Shown piece after piece: positions 1 to 11,886 of a DNA stretch of 64,000 nucleotides. Every line of letters starts with the position of its first letter. The stretch's first letter is position 1. The notes beneath the pieces were generated by a model. That model saw nothing but the letters and a program-made list of their open reading frames with translations. It did not search any database and was not told where the DNA came from. The translations under genes and the position numbers were made by a program. The DNA is from Talpa occidentalis (lineage: Eukaryota > Chordata > Mammalia > Eulipotyphla > Talpidae), in assembly GCF_014898055.3 (NCBI RefSeq), contig NW_023603184.1, positions 28,498,808 through 28,562,807 of the forward strand. Direction: 5' to 3'.

Positions 1-660
1 GGCTATTCGGGGTTTTTGGTGATTCCATATGAATTTCATCAATAATTGTTCTATTTCTTTGAAGAATGACATTGAAATTTTGATTGGAATAGCATTGAAT
101 CTGTATATTGCTTTTGGTAGGATGGCCATTTTAATAATGTTTATTCTTCCAATCCATGAGCAGGGGACGTCTCTCCATTTCTTTGTGTCTTCTTCTATTT
201 CTTTTAACAGTGTTTTATAGTTTTCTTTGTATAGGTCCTTTACCTCTTTTGTTAGATTTATTCCCAAATATTTGATTTTTTTTGTTTCAATAACAAAAGG
301 GATGGTCTTTTTGATTTCTTCTTCTTCAGATTTATTGTTTGTGTATAGGAAGGCTACTGACTTTTGCGTGTTGATTTTGTATCCTGCCACTTTACTGAAC
401 TGATTGATGAGTTGAATTAGCTTTTCTGTGGAGTTTTTGGGGTTCTCTATGTATAATATCATATCGTCTGCAAATAGTGATAGTTTCACTTCTTCTTTTC
501 CTATTTGGATTCCTTGGATGTCTTTCTCTTGTCTTATTGCCCTGGCTAGGACTTCCAGTATTATATTGAAAAGCAATGGTGAGAGTGGACATCCTTGTCT
601 TGTTCCAGATCTTAATGGAATTGCTTTCAGCTTTTGATGAGGAATTTTTAAATGTGGTTT
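1..660 (-). mobile_element. LINE-1 ORF2 fragment, reverse transcriptase region, runs off left edge
   Basis: Read on the minus strand, this stretch is one uninterrupted frame from about position 650 to base 1. It encodes the L1 ORF2 reverse transcriptase palm and thumb. I can see the upstream [16 protein letters not shown] block (about 570-630) and the catalytic FADD box (463-474), followed by [10 protein letters not shown] and [13 protein letters not shown]. Both aspartates of the active site are present. L1 reverse transcriptase copies RNA at a nicked genomic target. The element is 5'-truncated near 640-660, where the homology fades. Its 3' end, poly(A) tail and target duplication lie outside the window. 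It sits antisense in a parvin intron. The lack of stops or frameshifts suggests a young copy. The exact 5' boundary is uncertain. Confidence 0.93.
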
Positions 661-1838
661 TCTTTTGAGCCCATGGGCAGCTGCCATTATTGTTAAAGGC
701 AGTTCCTGGGTCTGTGACTGAGCACGACCCCAGGGTGTCTGGACTCTGCAGAATGAGCTTCATATACTCTTTGGGGAGATAGGGAATACTCGGGAAGAGT
801 GGTGTTTCCTCAACTGGGTTAGAATGAGCTCTGGAGCTCGCATTTCTGTTGTCCTGGGCATGGAGTGCTACAAACAGGCTTCTCTGCCCAGCGCATCTGG
901 TGCCTGTCTGTGGTCTTCATGACAAGCCGTCACAACCAGCAAATCGGGAAGGTAGGAGTAGCCCAAATGGCTGCACTCAGAACTGGGTAACCAGAACTCC
1001 AGCCCAAAATCCTCCACTGAGTTGACAGATTAGATTCTTTATCCTCAGCCCATCCCAGCTATGGCCAGAATGAGGCCCACTTAGCTAGTTCCCACAAGGA
1101 AAGCCTTGGTTTTTGACACAGATGCTGGGGCCTGCTCTCCTGTTGTCCACTCTGGGGTGGCCTGGGATGAACCATGTTCAAGCCTTATCAACTCAAGTTA
1201 AATGTGGTGTAGATGGAAGCAGGGAGGGAGCTGCTCCTAGGTCAAGTCCATGCTCAAGGTCATGTGCCTATAACAAAGGCAAACCGCAACCCCAGCCAGT
1301 CACCCAGCAAAGCTCAGTTCCTGGGCCCAGCCCACATTCCAGGAAATTCAGTCTAGTTTTTGTTAAGCATCCTAAGATGATTCCCAGATACTTGGCATCT
1401 TGCAAACTCTAGCAACTGTTTATGCCCACAAGCATTTGACAGCCCCACCTCCTTTGGAAGGTTCCAGAGTATCAGATATGCCTCTGACTCTATAATTTTT
1501 CTCATGTCATCTTCCATACCTAGAACATGTATTCCTTCCAAATTTTACTCACCACAGTGCCCCACTGTCTCTAGAAAGCCTTCCCTGAGAACCCAGCACA
1601 CCCTCATCCAACCCTCCCTTGAAAAGAAGCTCTGCAGCCATCAGCTCAGCCTAGGAGTCTGGTGTCCCTTGGACTGGCTCCTAAATGCTCTGGCATCTAC
1701 TTTCTTGATGGAAGGGATGGGGCTTTAAGCTGTTTGCCATGTCCCTTGGGACAAAGTGACATGGAAACTGACAAGCCCTTTAGGGCTTGGCTGGGGAGTC
1801 TCTGGGTCCTGTGCCTTCACCTGCCTCTCTCCCTCCAG

Positions 1839-1940
1839 TTTGCAGATGGTGTATACTTGGTGCTGCTCATGGGGCTCCTGGAGGGCTACTTTGTGCCCCT
1901 GCACAGCTTCTTTCTGACCCCAGACAGCTTTGAACAGAAG
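1839..1940 (+). CDS. PARVA: Parvin (probably alpha-parvin), third-last coding exon
   Basis: Internal exon of 102 bp, phase 0 at both ends, encoding 34 residues from FADGVYLVLLMGLLEGYF to TPDSFEQK. It follows a pyrimidine-rich tract ending in AG (1837-1838) and is followed by a GTAAGG donor at 1941. The peptide belongs to the second calponin-homology (CH2) domain of parvins. Parvins are focal-adhesion adaptors that join ILK and PINCH in the IPP complex, bind F-actin, and bind paxillin LD motifs through CH2. The EGYF...HSFF spelling fits my memory of alpha-parvin better than beta-parvin (EDYF...HHFY). Upstream exons lie outside the window. Parvin identity is very sure; the paralogue is less so. 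Confidence 0.93.
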
Positions 1941-2629
1941 GTAAGGGAAGATGACATCAAGGGCAGTTCCTAGCTCACATCCTGTCTGTCTAGGTCTCTA
2001 GTGGTTAGAGATATGGCTCATTCTGATGAGCAGCTGAGCTGAGAAGGAGGTACCTGCAGACCACTGAGCATCCCAAATAGCTCCCCACTCCCCTTCAGGC
2101 TGTCCTGATCTGTAGCCATATGCTCTTGATACCTGCCACAGTCAGGCTTTGTATCTGCCCAGAGGTGACAAGGAAGGCAACCACTACAAGCAGGCCAGAC
2201 CCGAGACCCGCTCTCAGCCTCATCCTCAGGCCTCTCCTGGGCTACCACAGCTTGCCCTCTTGGCCATTGGGCCCAGAGCAGAAACCCTCCTCTGCCTCTT
2301 AAACATGCCTTGTCATCTGATCCTTTCAACCACATACATGCATATCCCTGACTTTCAAGTCCTTGCAGTGAACAACAAAACAGAAAGATGGTTTTGAACT
2401 TCTCTGAGAGTGTTTCACCAACAGCAGGCCTGGATCACCCAACTCTCATTGAATATGAGTTACCCATTTTTGTAACCTCATTTCTCCTTCAAATTAGGGC
2501 CTCATGTTAGCTGAGCCTCTGCTCCCCTGGCTACAGTTCTAACTCCTTCACCTCCCAGGGGCAGGTCCCAGCAAGTCCCAAGGTCCAGCCACGAGTGTGC
2601 CATGATTTGCCCTGCATTTCTCTCCCCAG
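1941..2629 (+). other. Parvin intron, 689 bp
   Basis: Short intron with a GTAAGG donor and a TCTCCCCAG acceptor (ending at 2629). It joins two phase-0 exon ends. I see no recognisable repeat or conserved element in it. The open frames on both strands here are chance frames in GC-rich DNA. Confidence 0.85.
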
Positions 2630-2702
2630 GTTTTAAATGTCTCCTTTGCCTTTGAGCTCATGCAAGATGGAGGGCTGGAAAAGCCAAAACCACGGCCAGA
2701 AG
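2630..2702 (+). CDS. PARVA: Parvin, penultimate coding exon
   Basis: Exon of 73 bp encoding VLNVSFAFELMQDGGLEKPK then PRPE, plus the first base (G) of an aspartate codon. It starts after the AG at 2628-2629 and ends before a GTACCT donor at 2703. The frame continues directly from the preceding exon and the split aspartate codon is completed by the AC that opens the last exon, which confirms the chain. The segment is part of the CH2 domain helical bundle. FELMQDGGLEKPKPRPE is typical of alpha-parvin, whereas I recall FELMLDGGLKKPKARPE for beta-parvin. No disruptive change is visible. Confidence 0.93.
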
Positions 2703-3744
2703 GTACCTTGCTCTTCCCTGGGTTTGTGGCAAGACAACAAGACTCCCACCCCGCACACAAGTGTGCAGGGCACTGGGCAAGGCTCACATTTTATACCAGA
2801 GCGAAGAGTCTTTTATGAAACCTCCTTTGCCATGTGCGGGGGATGGGAGGGTAGGGCGCTACTATTCAGTGTGGAGATCCTTTGTGAGAAAAAGGATCTG
2901 AAATCCCACCCCTGGGATTAAGGGGGCGGGTGCCGAGCAGACATGGCGCAGAGCACAGGCGCTGCTGCAGTACTGCCCCTTGCCCATCTCCAGGTTCTTC
3001 TGTCCCTGGGCAGGGTGATCTGCCAAAAAGCTGTGCCCCAGCCAGGTGGGATGCGGTGTAGGAGGCAGCACAGGCAGCTCTGCCCTCAGCACAGCTGCCT
3101 TTACCATCCTCAGTCCACTCCAACTCTGCCCAATGACCAGGCTTGATTTGTGGAGTTTGGGTTGCAAATTTAAGACTGGGTGTGGTGGGGGGCGGTGTGA
3201 GGCAGGGAGGAGAATGCAAACAGTACAAAATGCTCTGGTGGCCTCTTGTGCTCAGGGTTGGAGCATATGTGCACTTGTGCATGTAGGAGGCACGATTCTC
3301 CTGGCAGAATTCTTAGTCCGGACATTTCTTTCTCTGCCATTTACTAATTGAAACACTCATTTTACTGGCACTAGTGAGTCAACACCATGTTGCAGATATT
3401 TTCTGTCTATATCTAGTTGGGAAATTGAGAATATTTTTCATGAACCCCGATACTTGTACTTCCAAGTTGTTTAAAAGCAAGTGGCCTAGTAGGGTGTATG
3501 TGCGCGCCTCCCCAATCCCCTCTCCCCACACAGCCCCCTCCCCACCACCTTCTTTGCTGCCTCTGCTCCACTTGCATCCACTCAGACCTCAACAATGACC
3601 TCCCCGTTCCCCAGGTGGGCCTTTCGCTCACACTGGTTGTGTCTGTTGCTCCCTCCCCTATCACCTCAATTCTCACTTCTGTTTAGGATGAGGGATAGTT
3701 TGATGGAGGTGGAAACAGCGGGGCTAAAACCATAAGGATTATGT

Positions 3745-3955
3745 AGAGAGATGAAGCTGAACCCTGACAGACCTGGGTTCAGTCTCCCACGCCCCCACTA
3801 GCTATGTGACTTCAGGCAACTTGCCCTTTTTGACCCTGTTTTTCATGTCTATGAAAACAGAACTCCTAGCGACATGACAGTATTAAATGTGATGTCTGGT
3901 GCACAGCAGCTGGCACCTAGTGAGGACTCTAAGCAGTTACCTACTTCACTGGGAT
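3745..3955 (+). mobile_element. MIR SINE fragment
   Basis: Ancient mammalian-wide tRNA-derived SINE. Visible are the B-box region (ACCTGGGTTCAGTCTCCCA), the core CTAGCTATGTGACTTCAGGCAACTTGCC, and the downstream CTGGCACCTAGTGAGGACTC end. Diverged and silent. Confidence 0.7.
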
Positions 3956-3969
3956 ATTAAGAGTATGAA

Positions 3970-4140
3970 TTGAATGGTTTAAAAGGCTGAAGCAAGCTGG
4001 TATTAGGTCCTGCGGGGATTTGATGACAAGGCAGAAAGTTGGACTTTATTCTGTAGGAGTGGGAATCATGGAAGGTTTTTGAGTAGGTTAGTGATGTGAT
4101 CAGACTTCTGTTCCAGTGTGAAGAACAGATGTTCTGATGT
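3970..4140 (+). mobile_element. L2-like ancient LINE fragment
   Basis: The string GGACTTTATTCTGTAGGAGT, followed by GGGAATCATGGAAGG and GTGATGTGATCAGACTT, follows the order of a well-known L2-type 3' consensus as I remember it. Boundaries and subfamily are uncertain. Confidence 0.45.
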
Positions 4141-4149
4141 GGGGCATCA

Positions 4150-5740
4150 TTAGCAGCACTGGGTAACCCAGAAGGAAAAGCAAGCAGACAGGATGTCAAT
4201 TTCAGTAACCCTGAGGTTGATACCTAGGCACTGACCAAACAGAACTGGGGTTCAGGGAAGAGGCCAGGGCTGTGGTTATATAACTGGGAGTCTTCCACCT
4301 ATGACAGCTGATGTGCCAAGAGGATGGAACAACAGGCATGCATGTGGGGAAAAGTGTTGAGGATAGTATCTTGGGCAAAATGCCTCTACTTATGAAGTCA
4401 GAGGAGAAAGCAGGAAATCAGAGGAGAGAGGCAGAGTATGAACACATTGGTTGGGTCTGTGTCTCATGACTCATTCCCCACCTCAGTAATCATCACCTCT
4501 AGTGAACAAAAGCCAATCCTTTATTCTCATTTGTTACTGCCTGGTCCTAAATCCCTGGTCTCATCTAAAGCAGGACCTCCAGCAAGGTTGGTGTCCCCCA
4601 AGGGACGTCTCTCTAACAAGGCCTCTCCAGCCATCCCAAAGTCATTAGGAGTGGGCCCTGAGCATTCCTTGGCCAAAAACAAACAGCAAGTCCCCTGCTT
4701 CCGGAGAGACCTAGCAGGAGAGTTCTGCCCTGCTTTCTGCTCCCATTCCCTTGAACTACTTAATGTGAAACTTCCTGGTTCCAGATTGGAAGCACTCCCT
4801 CTGCTACTTCAATGCTCAGGCATTTATTTCCCTCTGGACAGACAGTTTTCCCAATGTCAAACTATATGGATATTTCAGCATATAGATGACTTTTCTTGTG
4901 CAATTATTGAACTGCTTAATAGAAAACTTCCTGACCAGTGTGAATGGAAAAACACATCTGTTTTATTTGTTGTTACACTGGGCACCATGCCCATGCTGTA
5001 AATTTCCAGTGTGTAAAGGAGAATTGCAATGATATTTTGTGAAATTGTTCTCTGTGAGAGGTGTGTACCCCAGCACTCCTTTTGGTTTCTTTGCTTCTAC
5101 CTGGAAAGTGAAATTCAGTCATAAATGCTGCAGACTTTTCAAAGAATGCCCGTGTGGGTAATTCTTTGAGGGTGTTTCAAAATCAAATTGGCTGGTAGAG
5201 GCATTTTTTCAGGCAAAATGCATTCTCTGCAGTGCTGTTTGATATTCAAAGCTCTGTTTTCCCTTGAAATCCTTTGAAAACTTTGGGTTTGTATCTCAAA
5301 TAACTTTTGCTTCCCAGGCTTCATAATGTGTTAGCACCCCTGCTGGTACAAGCCAAGTGTTAGCATCAAGTTCATGGCCGATGGGGCAGTTGAAATATTG
5401 GCACGAAGCTGGTGCCTTTCTGTTTTAGGACATCAGACCATGCATCTTCAAATGCCTGTGCCTACCCTGTTAGCATAGTTCATGTAGAATCATAATCAAA
5501 TATGGTTAAGACGCCAGCAGAACAGGCAGGTGGTAGACTCAGAAGAAATCTAGTTCCAGACAGGAATGAAACCTATATTTAGGACAGCCAGCAGGTTGAT
5601 GGAATCTCTAAAATTTAAGAAGTAGCTAAGATTAGACTACTTTAAGCAATGCTGAAAATCTGATCAGCTAATGGCAGCTTAGTTCCAGGTGATCAATATT
5701 TAGTCAGTAGCTGGAAGTATGCAAAATGGTACAACTTCCC
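4150..5740. other. Intronic sequence without a recognised element
   Basis: Moderately AT-rich intronic DNA. A 187-codon open frame (4438-5001, +) lies here, but it has no recognisable domain and no splice-site context, so I read it as chance. Confidence 0.6.
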
Positions 5741-5744
5741 TTTT

Positions 5745-7120
5745 CCATTACCTTAAAAGATAGTGCACCAACCAGACATGGCAAAAATTTGAAACTCTGC
5801 TAATATCAAATGTTAGCAAGGAGCAACAGAAATTGCTGGTATGACTGTAAATTTGTACACCTGCTTTGAGAAAACAGTCATATCTAATATGGTTGAAGAT
5901 TTTTAATACCTTATGTGGTAGGCAGAATGATGGCCTCCTCAAATTGCCCATGTCCTAATCCCCAGAACCCATTAAGTTGAGGATCTTGAGATGGGGCAAT
6001 TATCCTGGATTATGTGGGTGGTCCCAAAATAATTGCAGGGGTCCTTATAAGTGAAAAAAAGGAAGCAGGAGAATCAGAATGTCAGAATGAATACAACATG
6101 AGAAAGACTCAGCCTGCTCCTGCTGGCTTTGATGATGAAAGGGGTCTATGAGCCAAAGAATACAGGCAGTCCCTGAAAGGTAGAAAATGCGGGCAGCCCC
6201 TCAAAGCTAGATAAAATACAAGAAAACAGAGTGTCTTGTAGAGTCTCCAGAAGAAATTACAGCCTTACCAATACTTTGATTATATCCCCATGAGGCCTAT
6301 TTTGGACTTTGACCTTTTAAACTAAGATAATTTAGGTTGTTTTAAGTTCATCAAAACTTTGGTAATTTGTCCTAGGGCCCAGCAATTCCACTCAGAGGTA
6401 TGCATGTCCTTATACCGGGAGACTAGTCCAAGAATAACCCAAACTGGAGTATACCCCAATAGACTAAATTGAAATTTATATAATGATCATAGTAAAACCA
6501 AAAAAGATATATAAGGATCACAGTAAAACCAAAAAAGAATGAAGTGAGAAATCAGGGAGGGACTTCTAATCATTATAGCAAAGAAGTCACTGGATTATTC
6601 TCAGCAAGAAAGCATGTATAAAACTGGATAAAATGATCATCACCACCAGACCCTGAATTTTTACTCAGTGGTAGATGAAAAATTAAGCATTATCCTTGAA
6701 AAAATAAAGAATTCTAGCTGGATGATTATAATCATTCTTCAATAGCAATAAATTATAGCCTAATACTATTTTTAAAGAAAAATAACATCTCAGACAACAT
6801 GGTTAAATCATGTAAACATAATATTGAATAAAAAATACTCACAAGAGAATTGTGATTCCATTATATATAGTATGAAAGCAGACAAAATTAAAATCTGTTG
6901 TTTAAGGGTGGAACTGTGAAGAAAAGTACAGAGGTAATCACCCTAAAAGTCAGGATAGTGGTTATTTTTGCAGAGAACGGGGATGCTTTTAGGATTCTGC
7001 AGTGTTCTAGATCTGACATAGGTGGTGGTTACATGGAGTGTTCTTTCAACTCTTTAAACGTATACATATATGTAGATAGACTTCTCTGAATGTTTGCCAT
7101 ATTAAAATTTTTAATATGTA
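5745..7120 (+). mobile_element. Old L1M fragments (ORF2 3' end and 3' UTR), split by an LTR
   Basis: 5745-5910 matches the L1 ORF2 stretch that encodes the C-terminal domain (GACTGTAAATTTGTACACC then GAGAAAACAGTC). The homology resumes after the LTR at about 6376 with CCCAGCAATTCCACTCAGAG, the usual next L1 block. The remainder, to about 7120, is AT-rich and L1-like. Many stops and indels mark it as ancient. Confidence 0.6.
5914..6375 (+). mobile_element. MLT1-type (ERVL-MaLR) solitary LTR
   Basis: Begins TGTGGTAGGCAGAATGATGG and keeps the MaLR order: CATGTCCTAATCCCCAGAAC, GATCTTGAGATGGGG, TTATCCTGGATTATGTGGGT, CCTTATAAGTG, ATGAGCCAAAGAATACAGGC, and near the end TTAGGTTGTTTTAAG and TTTGGTAATTTGTCC. 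It interrupts the L1M copy, so it inserted later. I see no internal retroviral genes. Family assignment is from memory of the consensus. Confidence 0.7.
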
Positions 7121-8635
7121 AAGAATAACAAAGTCACCTGATAGGTTATCAAGCCACCCCTAAAATGTCCCATCGCAAAAGCATGGATCCTGTCCCGGTG
7201 GGTAATAAGAAACAGACAGGACAGCAAGGCAGAGGTTGAGAATGATCTCCGCAGAAGTAGGATGGAGGCTGATCTGTGATGGACACCTTGGGGCTGGGCT
7301 CACCCACGTACACAGCTTATTATACCCTAATGTAGTCTAACCCCTCCAGCTAGTGGTTTTGGTCAAGAGACTCAAGGACAAAGGGGTAAGCTTCTCAGCA
7401 GAGACCTCAGCCACTGCTGAGACCAGGCTGTGGAAGCCCGAGTAACAACAGTGTGATCACACAAGGGCCTGTCCCTCTCCATAAAGACTGGATTTCTGCT
7501 GTTAAGAGAGTTCCTCCTTTGATCTCTGCATCATCTAGAGAAGCATGGACTTATTTTGGGGTGGCTCTCTGCTGGATGGGAAGAGCTGCTAGTGCCCCCA
7601 ACGAGAGGAGCAAACATTGAGCCTTGTCCCTTGGTCAGAGGCTGTTGTCTCCCTAGAGTGACCTCATGTCTGATTCAGCTCTTCCTTGGCCCCAGGTAGC
7701 CAAACTGTCTCTGTCCTGGTTGTCTCTACCCAGGAGGCCCTGCCATTCTGATTGCTACCGAGAGGGGCCCTGGGTCAGGACTTTAAAAAGGCTCTGTTTA
7801 TATAGCACTGAGTCAGTCCATTCCCAGCAAGCCAGAGCATCTCTCCCAGCTGAGATAACCCTCTCTTAGCAGAGATAGCCCACCTTCTATGCTGCTTGGG
7901 TGGCCACTGGCTGTCTTGATAAGAATAGTTATTAAGCAGCATTTCTGACTGCAGTCCCCCCTCTTCACCAGGCCCACCTGTTGTGGGAAGAAGGAACTCA
8001 GGTTTCCCAAGGAGAAGATGTTAGTCTATGTGAATGCTACTTCTGGAGCTGTGCAGTGCACAGACTGCACAGTTGTGCATAACAGTTTGCTAAGATGGAC
8101 ATGGGAAAGCATGAAAGAAACTGCCATCTAGGGAGCCCTTACTGTGTTCTACATGTTTTTCATAAAATCCAGTTTTGCCACCAAAGAAAACTGATTCAAA
8201 GAATTTAAGTGACTTTAATGGCTTTACACAACTGTAATGAAAATGGACTTCAAACCCTAGTGAGCATTAAAATTAAATAAAATGATCAGTTTAAAAATTA
8301 TCATCCCATTTTAGATATTTTCCCTCACAACTCACCTGGCTTTAAAAGGTGAAAACACATCCTCCTGCCTCCAGCCATACCTGTCCTTCCCTAGGCCTCC
8401 ACGTTCCTCCTGTGAGCCCAGGCCCACGGCTTCCATGTCTCATCTGTCCATTCTGTGTGACACCTCGCCTCCATCTGCACATGGCATGGACTTGCTCTCT
8501 CCCAAGCTACCAGCTGGGGCTGTGTCTCCTGGGGCTCCTTCCCGTCTTTACCCTCCTCAGCTTCTTGGGAGCACATAGCCCTGTTGGCCACTCCTTTCTG
8601 GATTTTATTCCTTCGCTCCCAGGACACTGGGCAAT

Positions 8636-9130
8636 CATTCATTCATTTACCTATTAATATTTCTTGAGGCCTGTGCTTGCCAGGTACTGGGCTGGGCACT
8701 GATATAAAGATAGGCATTCTAGGGTCAGGTTACCCACAGCCCAGGGCAGAGACAGATTTGATCAGATAAGCACAGAAATCACTAACTTAGAATTGGAGTG
8801 AGTGTTATGAAGAAAGAGCATGGGTGCTTTGAGAACATAAAATAGGGTACCCTCACTCAGGCCAGGTGTAAAGAATCCTTCCCTAAGGAGGCGATGCTTT
8901 GAGCTATGATCTGCAGGAAGATCAGGAATCAGCTGTGTGGGAAGAGTGATCTAGGTGTTACCATGACCTATGCGAAGGCAGAGCTGGAGGAGCACAGGCC
9001 ATGGGAAGCAGTGAAAGGAGGCGGCATGACAGGTGTGTAATGAATGAAGGGGAGATGGCATGAGACTGGAAAGGTAAACCAGTTGCAGCCTTTTAGGATT
9101 TAAGACTTTATGTTAAGTGAAATGGCAGTA
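8636..9130 (+). mobile_element. L2-type LINE 3' fragment
   Basis: Opens with TTCATTCATTTACCTATTAA and the TGCTTGCCAGGTACTGGGCT block. It continues in consensus-like order through a GATCAGATAAGCACAG block, CTTCCCTAAGGAGGCGATGC and GGAAGCAGTGAAAGG to a TTTTAGGATTTAAGACTTTA end. The order of these weak matches supports one old element. The subfamily is not resolved. Confidence 0.5.
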
Positions 9131-9615
9131 GCCATACAAGTTGTGAACTACACAACTCCACAGAGTACCACTTATATTGTGGTTTATGGTAATGGTGCCC
9201 TAGAATTATGAATGGTGTGCCTAGAGTTGTGTGGTATGTATCCTACACAGCCATAACAAAAAGCCAGATACTCTAGCTACAGTGAGTAAAATGGATTGGC
9301 ATGGGTTAACAGGCTTGCAGGAGCCTGTTTCAGTGGCTCCTGGGCCGTTGCACCTCCTCTTCACACTCACTCCTTTGAGCAATTCACTCTTACGCTTATC
9401 TGTCTTTCTAGAAATTCTTCCCTAGAAAAACCTGAGCAGTCTTTGACATGAGCAGTATTTAAGAAACATTTTAATACCAAGAAATAAATTTAACCAAGGA
9501 GGTATAAGACCTCAAAATAAAACATTGATGAAAGAAATTAAAGAAGACACAAAGACATTGAAAGATAGTACATGCATATGGATTAGAAGAATAGTGTTAA
9601 AATTCTATACTTCCC

Positions 9616-9940
9616 GGGCCTCCCCGGTGGCGCAGCGGTTGAGCACTGGGTTGCGAAGCTGCCCGCGGCCTCTGCGGCGCCGGTTCGATCCCCGGCTGCT
9701 CCCCGGCCACCAGAGGAGGGTCCCGCATGGCGTGCAGACCTCTCCTGCCGCCCGCTGCTCCCCTCAGCAGTGTACTTCGGTCCTTCTGCCTGCTCTGCTC
9801 CCCGCTCTGGCTCTGGTGAATTCTCTCACCCTCCCGCGCTTCTGACTGTACCCAGTGCATGTATAAACAAAACAAACAAACAAACCAGCAAACAAATAAA
9901 TAAAGCATGCCTCTATAAAAAAAAAAAAAAAAAAAAAAAA
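9616..9940 (+). mobile_element. Lineage-specific tRNA-derived SINE, copy 1 (type I)
   Basis: The family is about 270-320 bp. It has a tRNA-like head with a pol III A box (TGGCGCAGCGGTTGAG) and B box (GGTTCGATCCCC). Its unrelated body contains AGACCTCTCCTGC, GCTGCTCCCCTCAGCAGTGT, TCTGGTGAATTCTCTCACCC and CTTCTGACTGTACCC, and it has an A-rich AAATAA tail. This copy is flanked by perfect 14-bp target duplications ATTCTATACTTCCC (9602-9615 and 9941-9954) and has a 20-plus A tail, both signs of youth. It is nested in the sense old L1 of the parvin intron. Confidence 0.93.
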
Positions 9941-10264
9941 ATTCTATACTTCCCAAAGCAATCTACAGATTTCATTCAATCCCTACCCAAACACTAGTGG
10001 CATTTTTCACAGAAATAAAAAAAAAAAAATCCTTAAATTCGTATGGAACTACAAAAGACCCTAAAATATTCCTGAGAAAGAACAACAAAATTGGAGGCAT
10101 CACATTCCAATATTTCAAACCATATTACAAAGCTATAGCAATCAGAACAGCATGGTATTGGCATAGAAAGACACAAAGGTCAGTGGAACACATTAGAGAA
10201 CTCATAAATAAACCCACGCAGACATGGTCAAATAATATGACACAGGAATCAAGAATATACAGTG

Positions 10265-10558
10265 AGGGGCCTCCCCTGGTGGCGCAGGCGGTTGAGCACT
10301 GAGCTGTGGAGCTGTCCGCAGTCTCTGCAGCGCCGGTTCATTCCCGGCTGGCAGGCGAGGGTCCCACTTGTCATGGCAGACCTCTCCTGTCGTGCCTGCT
10401 GTTCCCCTCAGCAGTGTATTTCCTCAGTCTGCCTGTTCTGTTCCCCGCTCTGTCTCTGGTGAATCCTCTCACCCTCCCGTGAATCTGGCCTGTACCCCGG
10501 TTCTTGTATAAATAAATAAATCAATCTTAAAAAAAAATGACTTAGTCTTTAAAAAAAA
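10265..10558 (+). mobile_element. tRNA-derived SINE, copy 2 (type II)
   Basis: Flanked by 14-bp duplications AAGAATATACAGTG (10251-10264 and 10559-10572). The end reads GGCCTGTACCCCGGTTCTTG in place of the type I TCTGACTGTACCC, which marks an older-looking subfamily. The head CCCCTGGTGGCGCAG resembles a CTCF core. Confidence 0.92.
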
Positions 10559-11101
10559 AAGAATATACAGTGGGGAAAGGAGTCTCTTCAGTAAATGGGG
10601 AAAATAGACAGCCACATATAAAAGAACAAAACTGGACCACTATCTTATATCAGACACAAGAATTAACACAAAATGGATCAAAGACTTGCAGCTAAGACCT
10701 GAGACCATGAAACTCCTAGAAGAAAACATAGGCAGGAAACTTTGTTGAACATCGTATGTGGTAATGATTTTTGGCTTTAACTCCAACAGCAAAGGCAATA
10801 AAAGCAAATATAGTGAGATTACATCAAACAAAAATGCTCTGCACACAAAGGAGATCATCAACAAAATGAAAAGACAACCCTTGGACAAAATATTTGCAGG
10901 TCATGTATCCAATAAAGAATTAATATCCAAAATATAGAAAGAACTCAACTCAATAGCAAAAAAAAAAAAAAAATCCAAACAAAAAATCAAAGCAGATCTG
11001 AATAGACATTTTTTTAAACAAGACATGCAGATGATCAACAGACACATGGAAAGGTGGTCAACATCACTAACATTAGGGAATGCAATTCAAAACCACAATA
11101 A

Positions 11102-11370
11102 GAGGCCTTCCTGGTGGCACAAGGGGTTAAGAGGCAGCACTGTGAAGTTCTATACAGCCACCGCAGCATGAGTTTGATCCCCCACGTAGTGCAGCAGACC
11201 TCTCCTGTCTCGCCCGCTGCTCCCCGCAGCAGTGTATTTCAGTACATCTGCCTGTTCTGTTCCCCAATCTGTCTCTGGTGAATCCGCTCACCACCCCCCC
11301 CCACACACACACACCCCTCTGGCCTGTACCCCAGTTCTTGTATGCATAAATAAATAATTCTTTAAATAAA
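11102..11370 (+). mobile_element. tRNA-derived SINE, copy 3 (type II)
   Basis: Head CCTTCCTGGTGGCACAAGGG; end GGCCTGTACCCCAGTTCTTG. Imperfect flanking repeats around ACACAATAA fit a target duplication. A C-run and a CA-run (about 11291-11316) have grown inside the body. Confidence 0.88.
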
Positions 11371-11694
11371 ACACAATAATACATGTCAGAACAACTGTCA
11401 TCCACAAGTGCTGGTGAGGATAAGGAGGAAAGGGAACCCTTGTGCACTGTTGGGGGAATGTATTAGTGCAGCCACAGTGGAGAACAGTATGAGGTTCCTC
11501 AAAAAGTTAAAGATTACCATATGATCCAGCCATTTCACATTTGGGCATTCATACCCCCCCCCCAAAAAAAAAACATTAACTCAAGATATCTGCCCTCCCA
11601 TGTTTATTGCTGCATTATTTACGATAACTAAGATACAGGGGCCCACCTGAGTGTGTCCACCAGTAGGTAAAATGATAAAGGAAATGTGATGCGC

Positions 11695-11728
11695 GCGTGC
11701 GCGCACACACACACAAACACACACAGAG
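11695..11728. repeat. Alternating GC/CA microsatellite
   Basis: A GCGCGCGTGCGCGC core followed by CA repeats. It is a purine-pyrimidine alternating run that is prone to Z-DNA and slippage, and it lies inside the old L1 copy. Confidence 0.85.
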
Positions 11729-11886
11729 GAATGTTCAACTATAAAAAACAATGAAATCTTGCCATTTAAGACAACATTGACGGACCTTACATGAGAGCAC
11801 GACACTATGATGAAATAAATCATCTCTGAAATAAGTCAGAGAGGGAAAGACAAATATTGTATGATATCACTTATATGTCAAATCTT

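Noticed and set aside
4438..5001. 187-codon open frame on + strand inside the last parvin intron
   Set aside because: No recognisable domain and no supporting splice sites; the length is reachable by chance in this much sequence.
9616..9690. tRNA-like A and B boxes suggesting a tRNA gene
   Set aside because: They belong to the SINE head, recur 13 times, and do not fold into a full cloverleaf with an anticodon arm.
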